DNA from: Zantedeschia hybrid cultivar | Taxonomy: Eukaryota; Streptophyta; Magnoliopsida; Alismatales; Araceae | Length of the DNA: 64,000 nt | Reading direction: 5' to 3' | Assembly (NCBI GenBank): GCA_030544215.1 | Contig: JARZZO010000004.1 | Span: 49,357,980 to 49,421,979, forward strand | Shown: piece by piece, positions 46,809-58,680 of the stretch | Position numbering within the stretch: the first letter of the stretch is position 1 | Layout: each line of letters opens with the position of its first letter | Made by a program: the position numbers and the translations under genes | The notes under the pieces: generated by a model | What the model saw: only the letters and a program-made list of their open reading frames with translations | The model's database searches: none | What the model was told of the DNA's origin: nothing

Positions 46809-47849
46809 CTACCGACCACTCGGCTCCTGACTTGCCTTATTCTTTTGGGGACAATTCCTCGCGAGATGTCCCTTCCTACCACAGCCAAAACAGCTACCAG
46901 TGATCAAAGGACATATCCGATTTCCATGAAACCTGCCACAACGGGGACAACGGTCCGCAGCGTCCCGCCTCGCTTCCTGTTGCCAACTGACCTCCGTCTG
47001 CGTCTGCTGAACCGAACCATCTTCATCTTCATCACAAGGTATTTCCTAGAATTCGACCTCAAAGGAACTCGAACCTCCTGACGAAAAGACCGCTGATCTA
47101 TCCCTGCTATGCTGCTTCCCCCGTGCTGAATGCTCCGACTCCTTTGCCGTGTGTTGGAACTGCATCTCCACCGCTGCCGCGCACCGAACTGCTGACGCCA
47201 GATCCTTACAACAATGAGCTGCCACAAATTCCCTCAAATCATGCCGAAGTCCATCCACGAATTTCTCCGTCCTAAGATCCTCATGCTCAGATATGTGTGG
47301 AGCAAATCTTCCCAGAGCTACAAATTTCATCTGATATTCTAGAACTGACATACCATCCTGTACCAATTCCATAAACTTCCTTTCCTTGGCCCTACGAACA
47401 TGCCTCGGAAGGTACTGTCCACTAAACTCTCTCACAAAGCCTTCCCAAGGAATCTCTCTCAAAGACCTATCTGGAAACATCAACCCCTTGATGGTGACCC
47501 ACCAATCATAAGCATCGTCCTTCAGCAAGTAGGTTGCCAACAAGGTCTTGTCACTCTCAGCACATTCTAGAACATCAAACGCCTTCTCCACTTCCTTAAT
47601 CCAATGAGCTGCCGCATCTGGAACAGGTTGACCTGTGAAAGAAGGGGGCTTCAGCTTCAAGAACAGCTCCATCACCATGGATTGGCCACCTCGGGGATTG
47701 GACCCCTCACTTCCATCTCCCTGCTGATATCTAGACATAGCCCCAATCATAGCTTCCATGAATCAATCCACATCATGTCCTTCTGTTCTCGAACCACCAC
47801 CATCTGCTCTCGAACCACGAGCCAACGGAACTCCCCTCTTCGGCGCCAT
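46809..47849 (-). pseudogene. gag: Gag gene of the gag-only element
   Basis: The start MAPKRGVPLARGSR is at 47849 and the stop at 46809-46811, 346 codons. One frame is interrupted by two stops (TGA at 47763-47765, probably from TGG, and TAG at 47046-47048). The gypsy Gag core is clear: LKPPSFTGQPVPDAAAHWI, FVREFSGQYLP, FVDGLRHDLREFV. The C-terminus has CPRCGRFHG and a CCHC knuckle CFGCGRKGHLARNC. Core wording resembles Tekay/Del chromovirus Gag, a family inference. Nothing pol-like follows before the PPT, only about 370 bp of non-coding DNA. Confidence 0.9.
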
Positions 47850-47989
47850 CACTAACCCACAACACGCAAATCGAACCAAAACACGTTAAAACCTACCAGT
47901 CTACACCAGCAGCCATCGCCTGTACAGACTCGTACTTATTGTTGGACTACAATATCTAACCTAGTTTACCACATACTCGACCAGACCGA

Positions 47990-48001
47990 GCTCTGATACC
48001 A
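47990..48001 (-). other. Primer binding site of gag-only element (tRNA-iMet)
   Basis: The complement reads TGGTATCAGAGC, two bases from the 5' LTR at 48004. The element therefore keeps the cis-signals needed for reverse transcription. Confidence 0.93.
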
Positions 48002-48003
48002 TC

Positions 48004-50718
48004 TGTAACGACCCGCCATCCTATGACCGGAGACCCGGTCACTAAATGGATGTCGGCCCATTAACTGCGGGTTCACACCCGGATCTCACACAACACATCT
48101 GGAGGAGTAAGTGCTAAACAAGGCTAAATATAACAATCACACGGACTACAAAGGTAAGCAAGTCCGCAGGAAGGAAAATAACAATGTCCGTGTACAGTCC
48201 AACAATAATTACATGGTCCAACAAATTAAATATGTACAGGCAGAAGGAAAGTACAACAACATCGGGGCATACCCCGGAACTGAGACAGCTGCTGGTCCGC
48301 ACACCAAGAAGGCACCACACGCCACCACACGTCGCGAGGTCCACACCTGAAACCGCAGGGAGTGAGCCACACCAGAATTGGGCTCAGTAGGGATCATCCG
48401 ATCCCCTGCCTCCCACTCACACACCCACAAGTGCAACAACAGGGATATAGGGCAATTAAGCAAAGCAGTAAACATAGCACCCAAATCTAATATGAAACGC
48501 ACGATAAGCAGTGTAGCAAGAGCCATTCTAAGCAACTCGAAGAACCCAACACAGAGTCACGTCTCATAGCCAAAGTCCACGAAGCGACTGAACCACACTG
48601 TCGACCGAAGTCAAACGTCGCCTCCCAACACTACCACCACTGCTCACGCCTGTCCACCCCTACAGTGTTCCGGGGCACTGTAGGGTGAGGCAGTGAGTCA
48701 AACTAGGACTAGCTGGAACCAGTGTACCGCCACTGTCAGCTACGTGTGCACACAAGTAGTCTAGACTACTATCCTACCGTCCAGATTGCCTCTACGCTAG
48801 GCCTCAGCGCTTCAGGAGGGCCCTGGGGACCGGTGAACCCCCGTCAAGCCGAAGCTACAGGAACTACCCACAACCCTAACCTCCCGGGCTGCGTCAGGCC
48901 AAAGGGCTAAGGGTACCACTCGTAACCTTGATCAAAGGTCACATCAGGCCCAGTGGCTACAGGGGTAAAACAACTCCACAACCAGCTCCACAGCAAGAAA
49001 CGCGCCGGAAGCTGCCACGATAAACAGGGAAACCCCGACCCGCTGAGACCAAACAGCAACCCCTCGGATAGCACACCGGCTACTCCGGCCCGACGGGCTC
49101 AAGGTGGTCCTGTTTCCCTCAGCCAAAGGTAAACCACAACATGTACCCCTCCTCCCACCGGTACGGCACAATGCCTCACAGACACCATGGCCCTTTCCCC
49201 ACCGGCCCATGGTGACAAACGTAAACCACAGTCATTCCGATCCACAGTTGTATAAGCACATACACACATATAACATGATGTAATTCCACTCACGCAGAAG
49301 TCCTCAATCTCAGTGTACAACGTAAAACATGCATTTGAACCGCTCAACAGTGAAACACATGTTAAAACCAGCACTTAGACAGTTCTGTCGTGAATCGCGT
49401 CGACCGAGGTCGACGTCATTCAAGCCCCTCATACAGGTTTATTTAATAGCCAGATTATTCCTTGAAACGCGTCGTCATAGGGAGTCGCCCTTTAAAACGC
49501 GTCCACGTCCACAGACGCCATTCACATCGAAATCCCAGATTTACATACCCTCACTCGAGGTGATTTCCTGCCTAAATGGCGTCATGATGACCCGATGTCC
49601 TTTCGAAAAGGCGTCGTCCATCCATGACGTCATTTAGCGCCAGAACCCCTATTTTCGTGAAACCTCGAACAGGGGGGTTTCTGCCCTAAAAGGCGTCGTA
49701 CTACCCTGACGTCCTTCTAAAAGGCGTCGACCAGGCACGACGCTGTTTAGCGCCAGAAACCTGGTCCCCTGGTTCGAACCGAGGGTTTCTCCCTTAACCC
49801 CAAACACCTCGAAAAGCCCCAAAACAAGAAGGGGAGGAAGAGGAATTCAACCACCACAAGCATGCTACGAATCCACGATCACAAGCACCGCCATTCCCAC
49901 AAGGAAACCCCCCTAAACATGATCAATCTAGCCCAAACACGTCATGTCCCGCCAAAGAAAACACGAGCAACACATGCAAGGTTCGTCCCCCTACCAGTTC
50001 TTGAACTCCTCCAAGCTCCTCGCTGCCGACCCGCCGCACCGTAGACCGCCGCCGGTACCCTCGAGGACGCCGCCACTCCGCCGGGACGTCGGCCGCCGTC
50101 CGGAGAATGGAATGCCGCGAAGGAGGTGGTGGAGGTAGAGGTGAGAGGTCAGGAGGCTATGGAGTGATGGAAGAGGAAGAAGAGGAAGGGAAGGGAGGAA
50201 GGAGGGCGGAGGGAGCGGAGAGGGCGAAGAGAGAGAGTGTGAAGACGAAAATGAGGGAAAGAAGGGGAGGCTCGCGGGGTCAATCTGAATCTAGCTAAAA
50301 TGCGTCGATCGAGGCAGATGCCAATCAGTCTGACAGGGCAGCCGTACTGACAGCGCTCTGAAACGCGTCGCTCACCGCGGACGCCGTTCAGACGACAAGA
50401 CAGGCCGTACTGACAACACTCTGGCGCCGTACCCTGACACCACAGGGTCGCAGTCTGAATCGCGTCGACCTACCTGGACGCCGTTCAGTCGATATGACAG
50501 GGGCCGTACTCTCGCGGCCCGAAACTCGCCCACGTGGCGCACACGTGGCACAACAACAAGCAGACCTAAGTGGCGTCCACACACCCTGACGCCTTTTGAA
50601 AGGCGTCGAGCAGTGCAGACGTCATTCAGTCTGAACTCTCAAGACCCCTCAGGGTCGAAACCAGGGGATCTGGCCCGAACCCGACCCGAATACAGAACCC
50701 GAAACCTCAGTCCTTACA
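48004..50718 (-). mobile_element. Gag-only element 5' LTR (element sense)
   Basis: 2715 bp, near-identical to 43722-46435 with a few tens of substitutions. Modules repeat at 49389-49755 and 50293-50630. Confidence 0.93.
49389..50630 (-). repeat. Dyad modules of gag-only 5' LTR (12 modules, two blocks)
   Basis: Copies of the 45107-46347 modules offset by about 4282 bp. One left half-site differs between the LTRs (GCGTC in ATGCGTC near 50300 versus ACGCGTC near 46018), outside the core pentamer. Confidence 0.88.
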
Positions 50719-50723
50719 TGGAA

Positions 50724-51534
50724 CCTTTCCGCCGACAGTTACCACGTGGATATAATCCTTCATTCGTACAATGCTCTCGAGTCAACTCAGGGTATGGCGA
50801 GTTGTCAAACCCAAACGGTCGACTCACTTGGATTGGATGCCGCTGATAAATATCGGAAAACTTCTTTCCCGATATTATCGTCCGCCCTGGCCAGGGACTT
50901 CCGCGCATCATTCCTAGAGCATTCTCTCTCTAAGTACCGAGAGCGAATGATCCTTATTGACACACAATTTCCTTCGACGGTATTCCGCTGTACCCAATCC
51001 TTGGCGTATTAGAATCCCGTGGCTAGAGATTTGTAAACCAAGGTCAAAGCACAGAAGTCCACCGACAAAGTGTCCTTGGTGTCTCAGGTCCGAGGACCAT
51101 CCACGTAACTGCGACAATAGAATCAAGCTGGTTGACAGTGAGGTACAATACCATCCAACGATTCAGTCGGATCAGTTCAGTGAACTCATTCTCCAATGAG
51201 CACCTACAGATTCGCCTTAGTATCTCCACACAAGTGACTTATGAGATCAGTCACCCTCATCATATGAGCAGGAGTAATCTGTACTAGTCTAACCGGATAT
51301 CCGATGTCCTTCTCGGATATCCTCCGACTAGGAACAATTAAGAATATGTGTGTTTAAGTGATCAGTCTCATTAGTTGATCTCATCATAATCTGGTCACTA
51401 TAGCACATATTCACGGACTTCATTATGAAACGAGAATTAATGCGATTTACACATAATGAATATTGTGCCATTATATTAATAAATGAACGAGATTTACATA
51501 GTCAGATTGGCTTGGAGGCCACCTAAAACTAACA
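50724..51534 (-). mobile_element. Copia-3 3' LTR, second part
   Basis: Continues 43721 after the gag-only element and ends AAAACTAACA at 51534. Joined LTR length is about 1.55 kb. The PPT complement AAGTGGGAGAT follows at 51535-51546. Confidence 0.88.
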
Positions 51535-51546
51535 ATCTCCCACTTG

Positions 51547-52155
51547 GACTAAAGCCAATCACCTTTATACAATAAGCCTATAGACTCTAGGTGACGCTCA
51601 AACACAATTTGAGCCAACGACTTTGTCAGTGGATCTGCTACATTGTCGACGAATGGAACTCTTTCCACTACTACATCTCCTCTGGATATGATCTCTTTGA
51701 TAAGGTGAAAGCGCCTCAGAATATGTCGATTTCTGATGAGACCGCGGCTCTTTTGCTTACGCAATGGCTCCATTGTTGTCGCACAACAGTGGAACAGGCT
51801 CAGAGATGTTGGGAACTACGCCGAGGTCGGTAATGAATTTCTTCAACCACACTGCTTCCTTGGCGGCTTCAGCTGCAGCGATGTACTCAACTTCAGTCGT
51901 CGAATCTGCAGTGGTTACTTACTTGGAACTCTTCCAGCACACTTCACCTCCGTTCAAAGTAAACACGAATCCAGATGTAGACTTGCTATCATCTGGATCC
52001 GACTGGAAACTCGAGTCAGTAAAGCCTCGCAGTTTCAAGTCACCTCCTCCATAGATAAGAAATATATCTTTAGTTCTTCTCAAGTACTTAAGGATACATT
52101 TCACTGCCTTCCAGTGCTCTTCTGCCTGGATCAGCCTGAAATCTGCTCGTAACAC
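51547..52155 (-). pseudogene. Copia-3 pol: RNase H remnant
   Basis: Minus-strand fragments match the copia-1 RNase H (KYLRRTKD, GFTDSSFQSD, STSGFVFTLNGG, then NRHILRRFHLIKEII and VADPLTKSL). A stop at 51919 and frame changes near 51770 break it. The equivalent copia-1 gene is at 12758-13439. Confidence 0.85.
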
Positions 52156-53065
52156 TTAAAGCAAATGCAACATCAGGTCGTGTACATAGCATGGCATACA
52201 TGATAGATCGTATGGCAGAGGCATAGGGTATTCTATCCATGAATGCCCTCCCATTAGGAGTCTTAGGAGACTGCTCTTTTGAGAGACTAATTCTATGTCT
52301 CATCGGTATGAGACCTCTCTTGGAATTTTTCATGCCAAACCTTTTGACTATGGTATCTATGTACAAGAATTGGGTCATTCTAAGCATCCTCTTTGATCTA
52401 TCTCTATAGATCCGTATTCCCAACACATAGGATGCTTCTCCCAAATCCTTCATGGAGAAGTGTTTCGACAGTCAGATTTTTACTTATGACATCATAGCTA
52501 CATCATTCCCAATTAGTAGTATGTCATCTACGTAAAGAACTAGAAAAGTGACTGCACTCCCACTGGTCTTCTTATACACACAAGGCTCATCTTCATTCTT
52601 AATGAAGTTATAAGACTTGACAGCTTCGTCAAATCTTATGTTCCAGCTCCGGGAAGCCTGCTTCAGTCCATAAATAGACCTCTGAAGCTTGCACACTTTA
52701 TCTGGAGATTCTTTGTATGTGAAACCTTCTGGTTGTATCATATACACCTCCTCCTCAAGATTACCATTGAGGAAGGCAGTCTTCACATCCATCTGCCAGA
52801 TTTCATAATCAAAATGTGCAGCAATGGCGAGTAGAACTATGATCGACTTTATCATGGCAACTGGTAAGAAAGTCTCGTTATAGTCAATTCCTTGCCTTTG
52901 ACGATATCGTTTTGCCACCAACCTTGCCTCATAAGTGTCGATCCGTCCATCAGCACCGATCTTTCTCTTAAAGATCCACTTGCAACCGATGGGTACAATA
53001 CCCTCGGGCAAGTCCTCCAAGTTCCAAACTTGGTTGGTGTACATGGACTGGATTTCTGAGTTCAT
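52088..53065 (-). pseudogene. Copia-3 pol: reverse transcriptase
   Basis: The longest frame, 52484-53065, carries KWIFKRKIGADG, QMDVKTAFLNGNLEEEVYM, LKQASRSWNIRF and the intact YVDD (complement of 52523-52534). A frameshift near 52480 leads to 52088-52453 with LGEASYVLGI and TRPDVAFALS. Better preserved than in copia-1. Confidence 0.9.
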
Positions 53066-53097
53066 GGCTTCTCGCCATTTCCCGACTTCTAGGCCTT

Positions 53098-54196
53098 CTA
53101 TGGCCTCCTGGTAGGTTTTAGGATCATCATCCTCATTATATTGTACCTTAGACTTACCTTCAACAATATGTCCACATATCGTTCGGGTAGTCTAGGTACT
53201 CTACCAGATCTACGAGGCTCATCTGTGTGTACCTGAACAGATTCAGGAACTGATATATCATCTGATGATAATGTAGCTGTTTGGGGATCTGGAACCTCTT
53301 CCAGTACTATTTTACTCCCATTGTCCTCCTGGAGATGGTATTCTTCTTCCAGGAAGAAAGCTTTCCTGGCGACAAACACCTTTTGTTCACCAGGATGGAA
53401 AAAATAGTATCCAAAGGTTTCCTTTAGATATCCCACAAACCTGCATTTATCAGTTCGTGATTCCAGTTTGTCTGGATCATGCCTCTTTACATGAGCAGGA
53501 CAACCCTAGACTTTAACATGTTTAAATTCTGGTTTCCTGCCTTTCCATATCTCATATGGAGTAGAGGCCACAGACTTGCTGGGTACTCTGTTCAGTAGGT
53601 ATGCTGCTGACTCTAGAGCATACCCCCAGAGGGACACTGGTAATCCCGAAAAGCTCATCATGGATCGCACCATGTCTAACAAGGTGCGATTCCTCCTTTC
53701 TGATACACCATTCATCTGTGGTATATATGGAGGGGTCAGCTAAGAAAGGATACCATTATCATTTAAGAATTGTGTGAAATTAGTACTCAAGTATTCTCCT
53801 CCTCGATCTGATCGAAGAGCTTTAATACTCTTTCCTAACTGTTTCTCTACCTCATTCTTGAACTCCTTAAACTTCTCAAATGCTTCTGACTTGTACTTCA
53901 TTAAGTACACATAGCCGAATCTTGAGAAGTCATCGGTGAACGTGATGAAGTAAGAAAAGCCACCTTTGGCTTGGGTGGACATTGGACCACATACATCTGA
54001 ATGTATTAATTCCAAAATGTCCTTGGCACGTTCTCCATGTCCAGTAAATGGAGATTTTGCCATCTTTCCCATAAGGCAGGATTCACTTGTTGCAAACGAT
54101 TCATAATCGAATGTTGTCAAGTAACCATGCTTGTGCAACTTTTGCAATCTGCTTTCGCCAATGTGCCCAAGTCTACAATGCCACATGTAGGTCAGG
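53098..54196 (-). pseudogene. Copia-3 pol: integrase
   Basis: Pieces at 53740-54196 (HCRLGHIGESRL zinc start, core D in HSDVCGP and RSDRGGEYL), 53506-53715 (core E in NGVSERRNRT, then LWGYALESA) and 53098-53436 (KETFGYYFFHPGEQKV). At least two stops separate them. Tat-B cuts the gene at 54196. Confidence 0.9.
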
Positions 54197-55530
54197 TGTA
54201 GACACGCTAATTTTGACGTCATTTCGAGTAAATTTAATATCATATAATAATGCCTAAGAATGGTCTGATATTTAATCATTGATTAATTTTTATTGATATT
54301 TTTAAGTATCGAGTTTAACAGACATGTTTAAGTTAATCAATTAAATTGATTTTAGCTCAAATTTCAGGTAAAATATGAAGAAGTCTAAAAGACGTCGACC
54401 TGTATAGACGCTATTTAGAGTTTATTCTTGTTTTAACGTTGAAATTTGAATTTTAATCAATTGATTAATTAGCTAAAAGGCGTCTGTGAGTGCTGACGCG
54501 TTTTAGGTTTCCTAAGCTATTTCTACTTCTCTTCCGGATGTTTATCCTTATCTTAATTAGTGTAAAAGACGTCGAAATATGTGGACGCATTTTACCTAAT
54601 AAAGATAAAGATAAGTTTTTCCGGATATTTATCCTTATTTTAATTAATCTAAAAGGCGTTAGCCATCCTGGACGCGTTTTAGATAATTACAGATAAAGAT
54701 GAATTAATCAATATTTATCTGTCGGTTAAGATGGATAAATTCAAGATTTTTCTATGTTAATCACGAACGCAGAAGAAGTCTATAAATACCTTACATGTTG
54801 AAGAATAAAAAAAGAAGAGAGAGCGTAATCTTGAGTTGAATTACTGGAGCGATAGCAAATTGAAGATCAAAGCAACAACGTCGGAACGCTGAAGCGCTGC
54901 TGTTTCCAGAAGTCGGCGTCCTTCCAAGTCTTCATCCATTCAAGAATTCAACAATTGGACATAAGTTTTTCATTTCCGCATTAATTTCATTTAATTATAC
55001 ATTCAATCATCATTCACTTCATGCAAACACACACAACACATTCATCCTTTTCAAAACCAACTTGATTAAGGGGTTTCAAAAGCCATTAAAACAAGTAAGT
55101 TTGCTGTTTAAATTGCATGCTTAACATCATGATTAGAATAGATACTTCTTTTGCTTAAAGTTCTCATCATTGTTTCTTCATTTCTTTTCTTTCTATTTCT
55201 GCTGCACTCAACAACAAAGAGGAAAATCAAAAAGGAGCAAATCAAGCACAACTCAAAAAGGATTTCTGGACGATCCTCAACCTCAAATTCAACAGCAAGA
55301 ACAAAGAACAAAGAAATGGCTCTCTTTCTTCACCCGGCTAAGGAAGGGGAACCAAGAGCTCAGAATCTTCCGCGTTCAAACAGGTAGGCGATCATACTGC
55401 TTTTGAAACTTTTTAGTTAAAAGTTTCTGGCGATCACAACACTTAGTAGTTTCTGTTTTTAATAGGTTTCTTTTGCACTAAATAACATAGATTTTTCATG
55501 ATAATCACACGGTCATTCTAAGCACTCACA
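54197..55530 (+). mobile_element. Tat-B 5' LTR
   Basis: 1334 bp, TGTAGACACG...GCACTCACA, TATA box at 54780-54788. Clearly more diverged from the Tat-A LTRs than they are from each other, so it is a separate lineage or an older split. Confidence 0.92.
54384..54683 (+). repeat. Dyad module block in Tat-B LTR (4 modules)
   Basis: Same four positions as in Tat-A, first 54384-54419 and last 54648-54683. Spacers differ strongly from Tat-A (GACCTGTATA, TGTGAGTGCT, GAAATATGTG, AGCCATCCTG), but their length (10) and the half-sites are kept. Confidence 0.92.
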
Positions 55531-56560
55531 GCTTTTTTGGCGATCACAGTGGGACTTGGTCTCGCCATCTTTTAAGTTTTTTGTTCTTGCTATCATCAAC
55601 CGGGCACCCACGGTGCACCACTTGTGTCTTTCGACACGTCCTCACCAATTGGTGAGTGTTTTAATTTAATTAATTTCCCTCGTGCACTACGTGTACACCC
55701 CAGTGGCAAGATCTTGCCCTCCCCTTGATTAGTTTAAAAAGTTATTTTTGTGATGAAAATGATGTGTGATTGATTGATTTTCTGGTTATTTAGTTGGTAA
55801 ATCATCCTGTTAAAAATCTGGAACTAAAAAAAATCTACATGAGCTGATTATTTCCTACTTTTAACCTGTTTGAGGAGGATTCAACCCAAAAAATCTTCCT
55901 GCAAAACTGTTTCTGCGAACTGAAAAGCGTCTAGGAGCACTGACGCGTTTCAAAACGCGTCAATACATCCAGACGCCTTTCAATCTTCATATTTTCTCTG
56001 CTGTCTGCATCTGTTTCTGCGAAAAAATTAAGTTATGTTTTGAATAGCGTCGACTACCCTTGACGCGATTCAGACAGTTTCTTAGTTATTTTTCAGTTTT
56101 CAGATTTTTGTGGCTTGAGTGCTAGTTACCCATTATTATTAAGCATTAGAGGCCATCCAGGCCGTAGGACATACGCATTGAGGCGAATACCCTCCTTTTC
56201 TTAGGAACACATTACTTAACGTCAGCGACTCTCTCTGATTGGGTTGGTCCCTTCACCAGACTAGGGAAGTTGACGTTGAGACCTCCATAAGTCCTCAAAA
56301 TCAAGGTATTCCTCCTTGATCATCGGGCTGGTTGTACCAATTGAAGTCCCGGTTAGATTCTGAAAGCGTTGTGAGAGAAAGCCCTAGAGAATAACGGTGG
56401 AAACTGAACTGAAACTAGGATCCTTCCCCTGAGCGAATTTGTGGTTTAATCCAATTCAAATAACTCAAAAAGGAATCTTAAAATCACGTTAAGCATCCAC
56501 TTGATTGATTAATCTTTGTGCAACTTGTTTGTCAAATCTTTGAAAAAAAAATCTAACATC
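55531..56560 (+). other. Tat-B leader with PBS, palindromes and three dyad modules
   Basis: PBS TGGCGATCACAGTGGGAC at 55538-55555. Palindromes CTCACCAATTGGTGAG (55641-55656, perfect) and GGCAAGATCTTGCC (55705-55718). Dyad modules at 55919-55984 (two, overlapping) and 56039-56074. There is no separate gene. Confidence 0.78.
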
Positions 56561-58680
56561 ATGCTACTACGATCAGGCAGGGATTTGAGTATGGCTCAAG
56601 ACGCCATCATCAACTACGAGGGAGATGCTAATGCCCCTCGCGATTCGGACTACAACTATGAGAACAGGAGAGATGCTGATGCCTCCCGTAATTCTGTCCC
56701 CATTCCCTATCGTCTAGATGGGAATGTTCGGACGCCTCTTTTTAATCCACACGATCAATATCCTGATCCTCCCCCGCATGAATATGCGATTCCTAATCCC
56801 AATCTTGAGGGGGACATGAATCAGAATGATCCCTCATCCTCTTATCCTATGGATCTCGTCAACGCTTTGGGAGTTCTTGCCTCCCGTCTGGACCCTCAGC
56901 AATTCGAGGCGATCCAGTCTATTCTGAAGGGGAAGGCATCCATGCAGCCTGCCGAGCCGAACCCTGTGGCTCCCCCTGCTGTTCCTCAGCAACCTTCTTT
57001 TCCTCCTCCTTATATCCATCAGGCCGTGGAGGGCCTTCATATTACTTCTCGGCCAGCCGGGCCGCAGCTTTCATCCTCTAGGCAACCGGCTAGACCGCAA
57101 ACGCCTGCTTATCAAAATGCCCTCGGACATGGCGGAAGCTCTGCCGGACCTCCCCTTTATTGTCCCCTCTGTCCAACGTACTCTAGGCAGCAGGCCTATC
57201 AAGTACCTCCACCTCCTCCTCCTCCCCGGCAGATCTGACCACACAAGCATTGCTGGCCAAAATGGAGCGTATGGATGAGCAATTTAACAACCTCCAGAAG
57301 ATGATGGGGGTCAAAGCTGTACCAGAAATCAACTTACCCAGCCTGCCAGTTTTCCATCTGCCACCCTCTGAGATGCCAGTGTACCGGAAGTACAACGGTA
57401 CTAGTAACCCCTTCACACATCTGAAGGAGTTTATGTATGAATCCTCTTTCTGGCAGAACGACAAGAGGTCGTTGGCCTTTTTGTTCAGGAGATCTCTAGA
57501 GGGACCAGCCCTCGAGTGGTTCTTTTCCCTGGAACCCTCAGAAGTAGAGGACTACGGTATCGTTTCACGCAAATTTATTCAACGATACCAGGACAGAGTT
57601 GCACCCTCCTTGTCCATCACTGACCTCATTGCAGAAAAGATAAAACCTGATGAGGAGTTTGTCAGTTTTGCTAACAGGTGGCGGGGCCTAGCTGAAAAGG
57701 TGAAGGATCACTTGTCCGAGTCCGAACAAGTGAAAATGTTAATTTCCAACGCCACGCCCCAGTTCAAGTTAGTCCTTTCCCTGAACAATCTGACCAACAT
57801 GGCAGAGCTCTATGAAAGAGCACGGTACTGCTAGAATGCTTTTAAGGACGCTACATTCTCTAGCGTCTTTGATCCTCACAGACCTAGCAGGCCTCCACCT
57901 CGGAAGCCTGCAGTGCCGAACTCTCCCAGCACAGGTCCGACTACTGAGGGCACGCTCTCTCATGAGCAAGTCAGTAGCATGAACAATAACTCGCCCCAGT
58001 TCGTGAGGAGTCAGCAGCAGTACCAGAGGCCACAGCAGCCAAACCAGCAAGGGTACAGGCAGCAGCAGAACCCCCATTATCAGCAACAGTATCAACGGCC
58101 CCAGCAGCCGAATCAGAACCAGAACCAGCATCAGCCACAGCAGCCGCCACAAAGGCAATTGCAGTACCAACAGCCCCAGCACCAGCAATATCCCCAACAA
58201 CAGCAGTATCAGCCGCGCGCACCGCCGGCATACCATAATGTCCCTCCTTCTGGTGATTATAACCAGCCGAGGAGACCTCCAGGCCCGAAAAGGGCGGAAT
58301 ACCCTGCCCTCCCGGAATCCTTGGCCGATATCTTCAGTGCTCTAATGGCAGCTAATGCCTTAGTCTTGCCAAAGGAAAAGGCCGTCTGGCCTCAAAATGC
58401 CGACACGTCCAGGTATTGCTATTTCCATAGGCAGCCTGGGCATACCATTGACACCTGCTTTCAATTTAGAGATTATATTCATGATCTCAACGAGCAGGGC
58501 GGCATAGATTGGGAGGAGATGAAAAAGTATATATCAGCTCTGAAGGCGAGAAGACCACAGCAGCAGCAGCAGCAGCAAGTAAGACCACCAGCACAGGCAG
58601 CAACGCCACCAAATATGGGCATAGTGCAGAATCCGCTCCCGGAGCACCAGAACCAAAACCAAGTTGCCCCTATTCTGACG
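56561..58680 (+). pseudogene. gag: Tat-B gag
   Basis: Starts MLLRSGRDLS. A 1-nt shift at about 57230 (PPPPPPP segment) and a TAG at 57832 (Gln in Tat-A) break it. It has the capsid-like core, the long Gln/Pro tract and the CYFHRQPGHTIDTC finger. There is no frameshift before protease here, showing that gag and protease are meant to be one frame. Confidence 0.9.

Larger units (their letters stand above)
43717..50723 (-). mobile_element. Gag-only non-autonomous gypsy element (TR-GAG-like)
   Basis: The body 43722-50718 is 6997 bp with TGGAA on both sides (43717-43721, 50719-50723). Two LTRs of about 2.71 kb (43722-46435 and 48004-50718) enclose only 1568 bp. That interior has PBS (47990-48001), one gag gene and a PPT. 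There is no protease, RT, RNase H or integrase. The LTRs look about 98-99% identical, so this is one of the youngest insertions here. The LTR ends match the solo LTRs at 13445 and 24001, so an autonomous relative probably exists elsewhere. Confidence 0.93.

Noticed and set aside
13523..56074. Dyad modules as tiny transposons (MITE-like)
   Set aside because: No target duplications, unrelated interiors and fixed positions within LTRs; fixed spacing fits a binding site or hairpin better.
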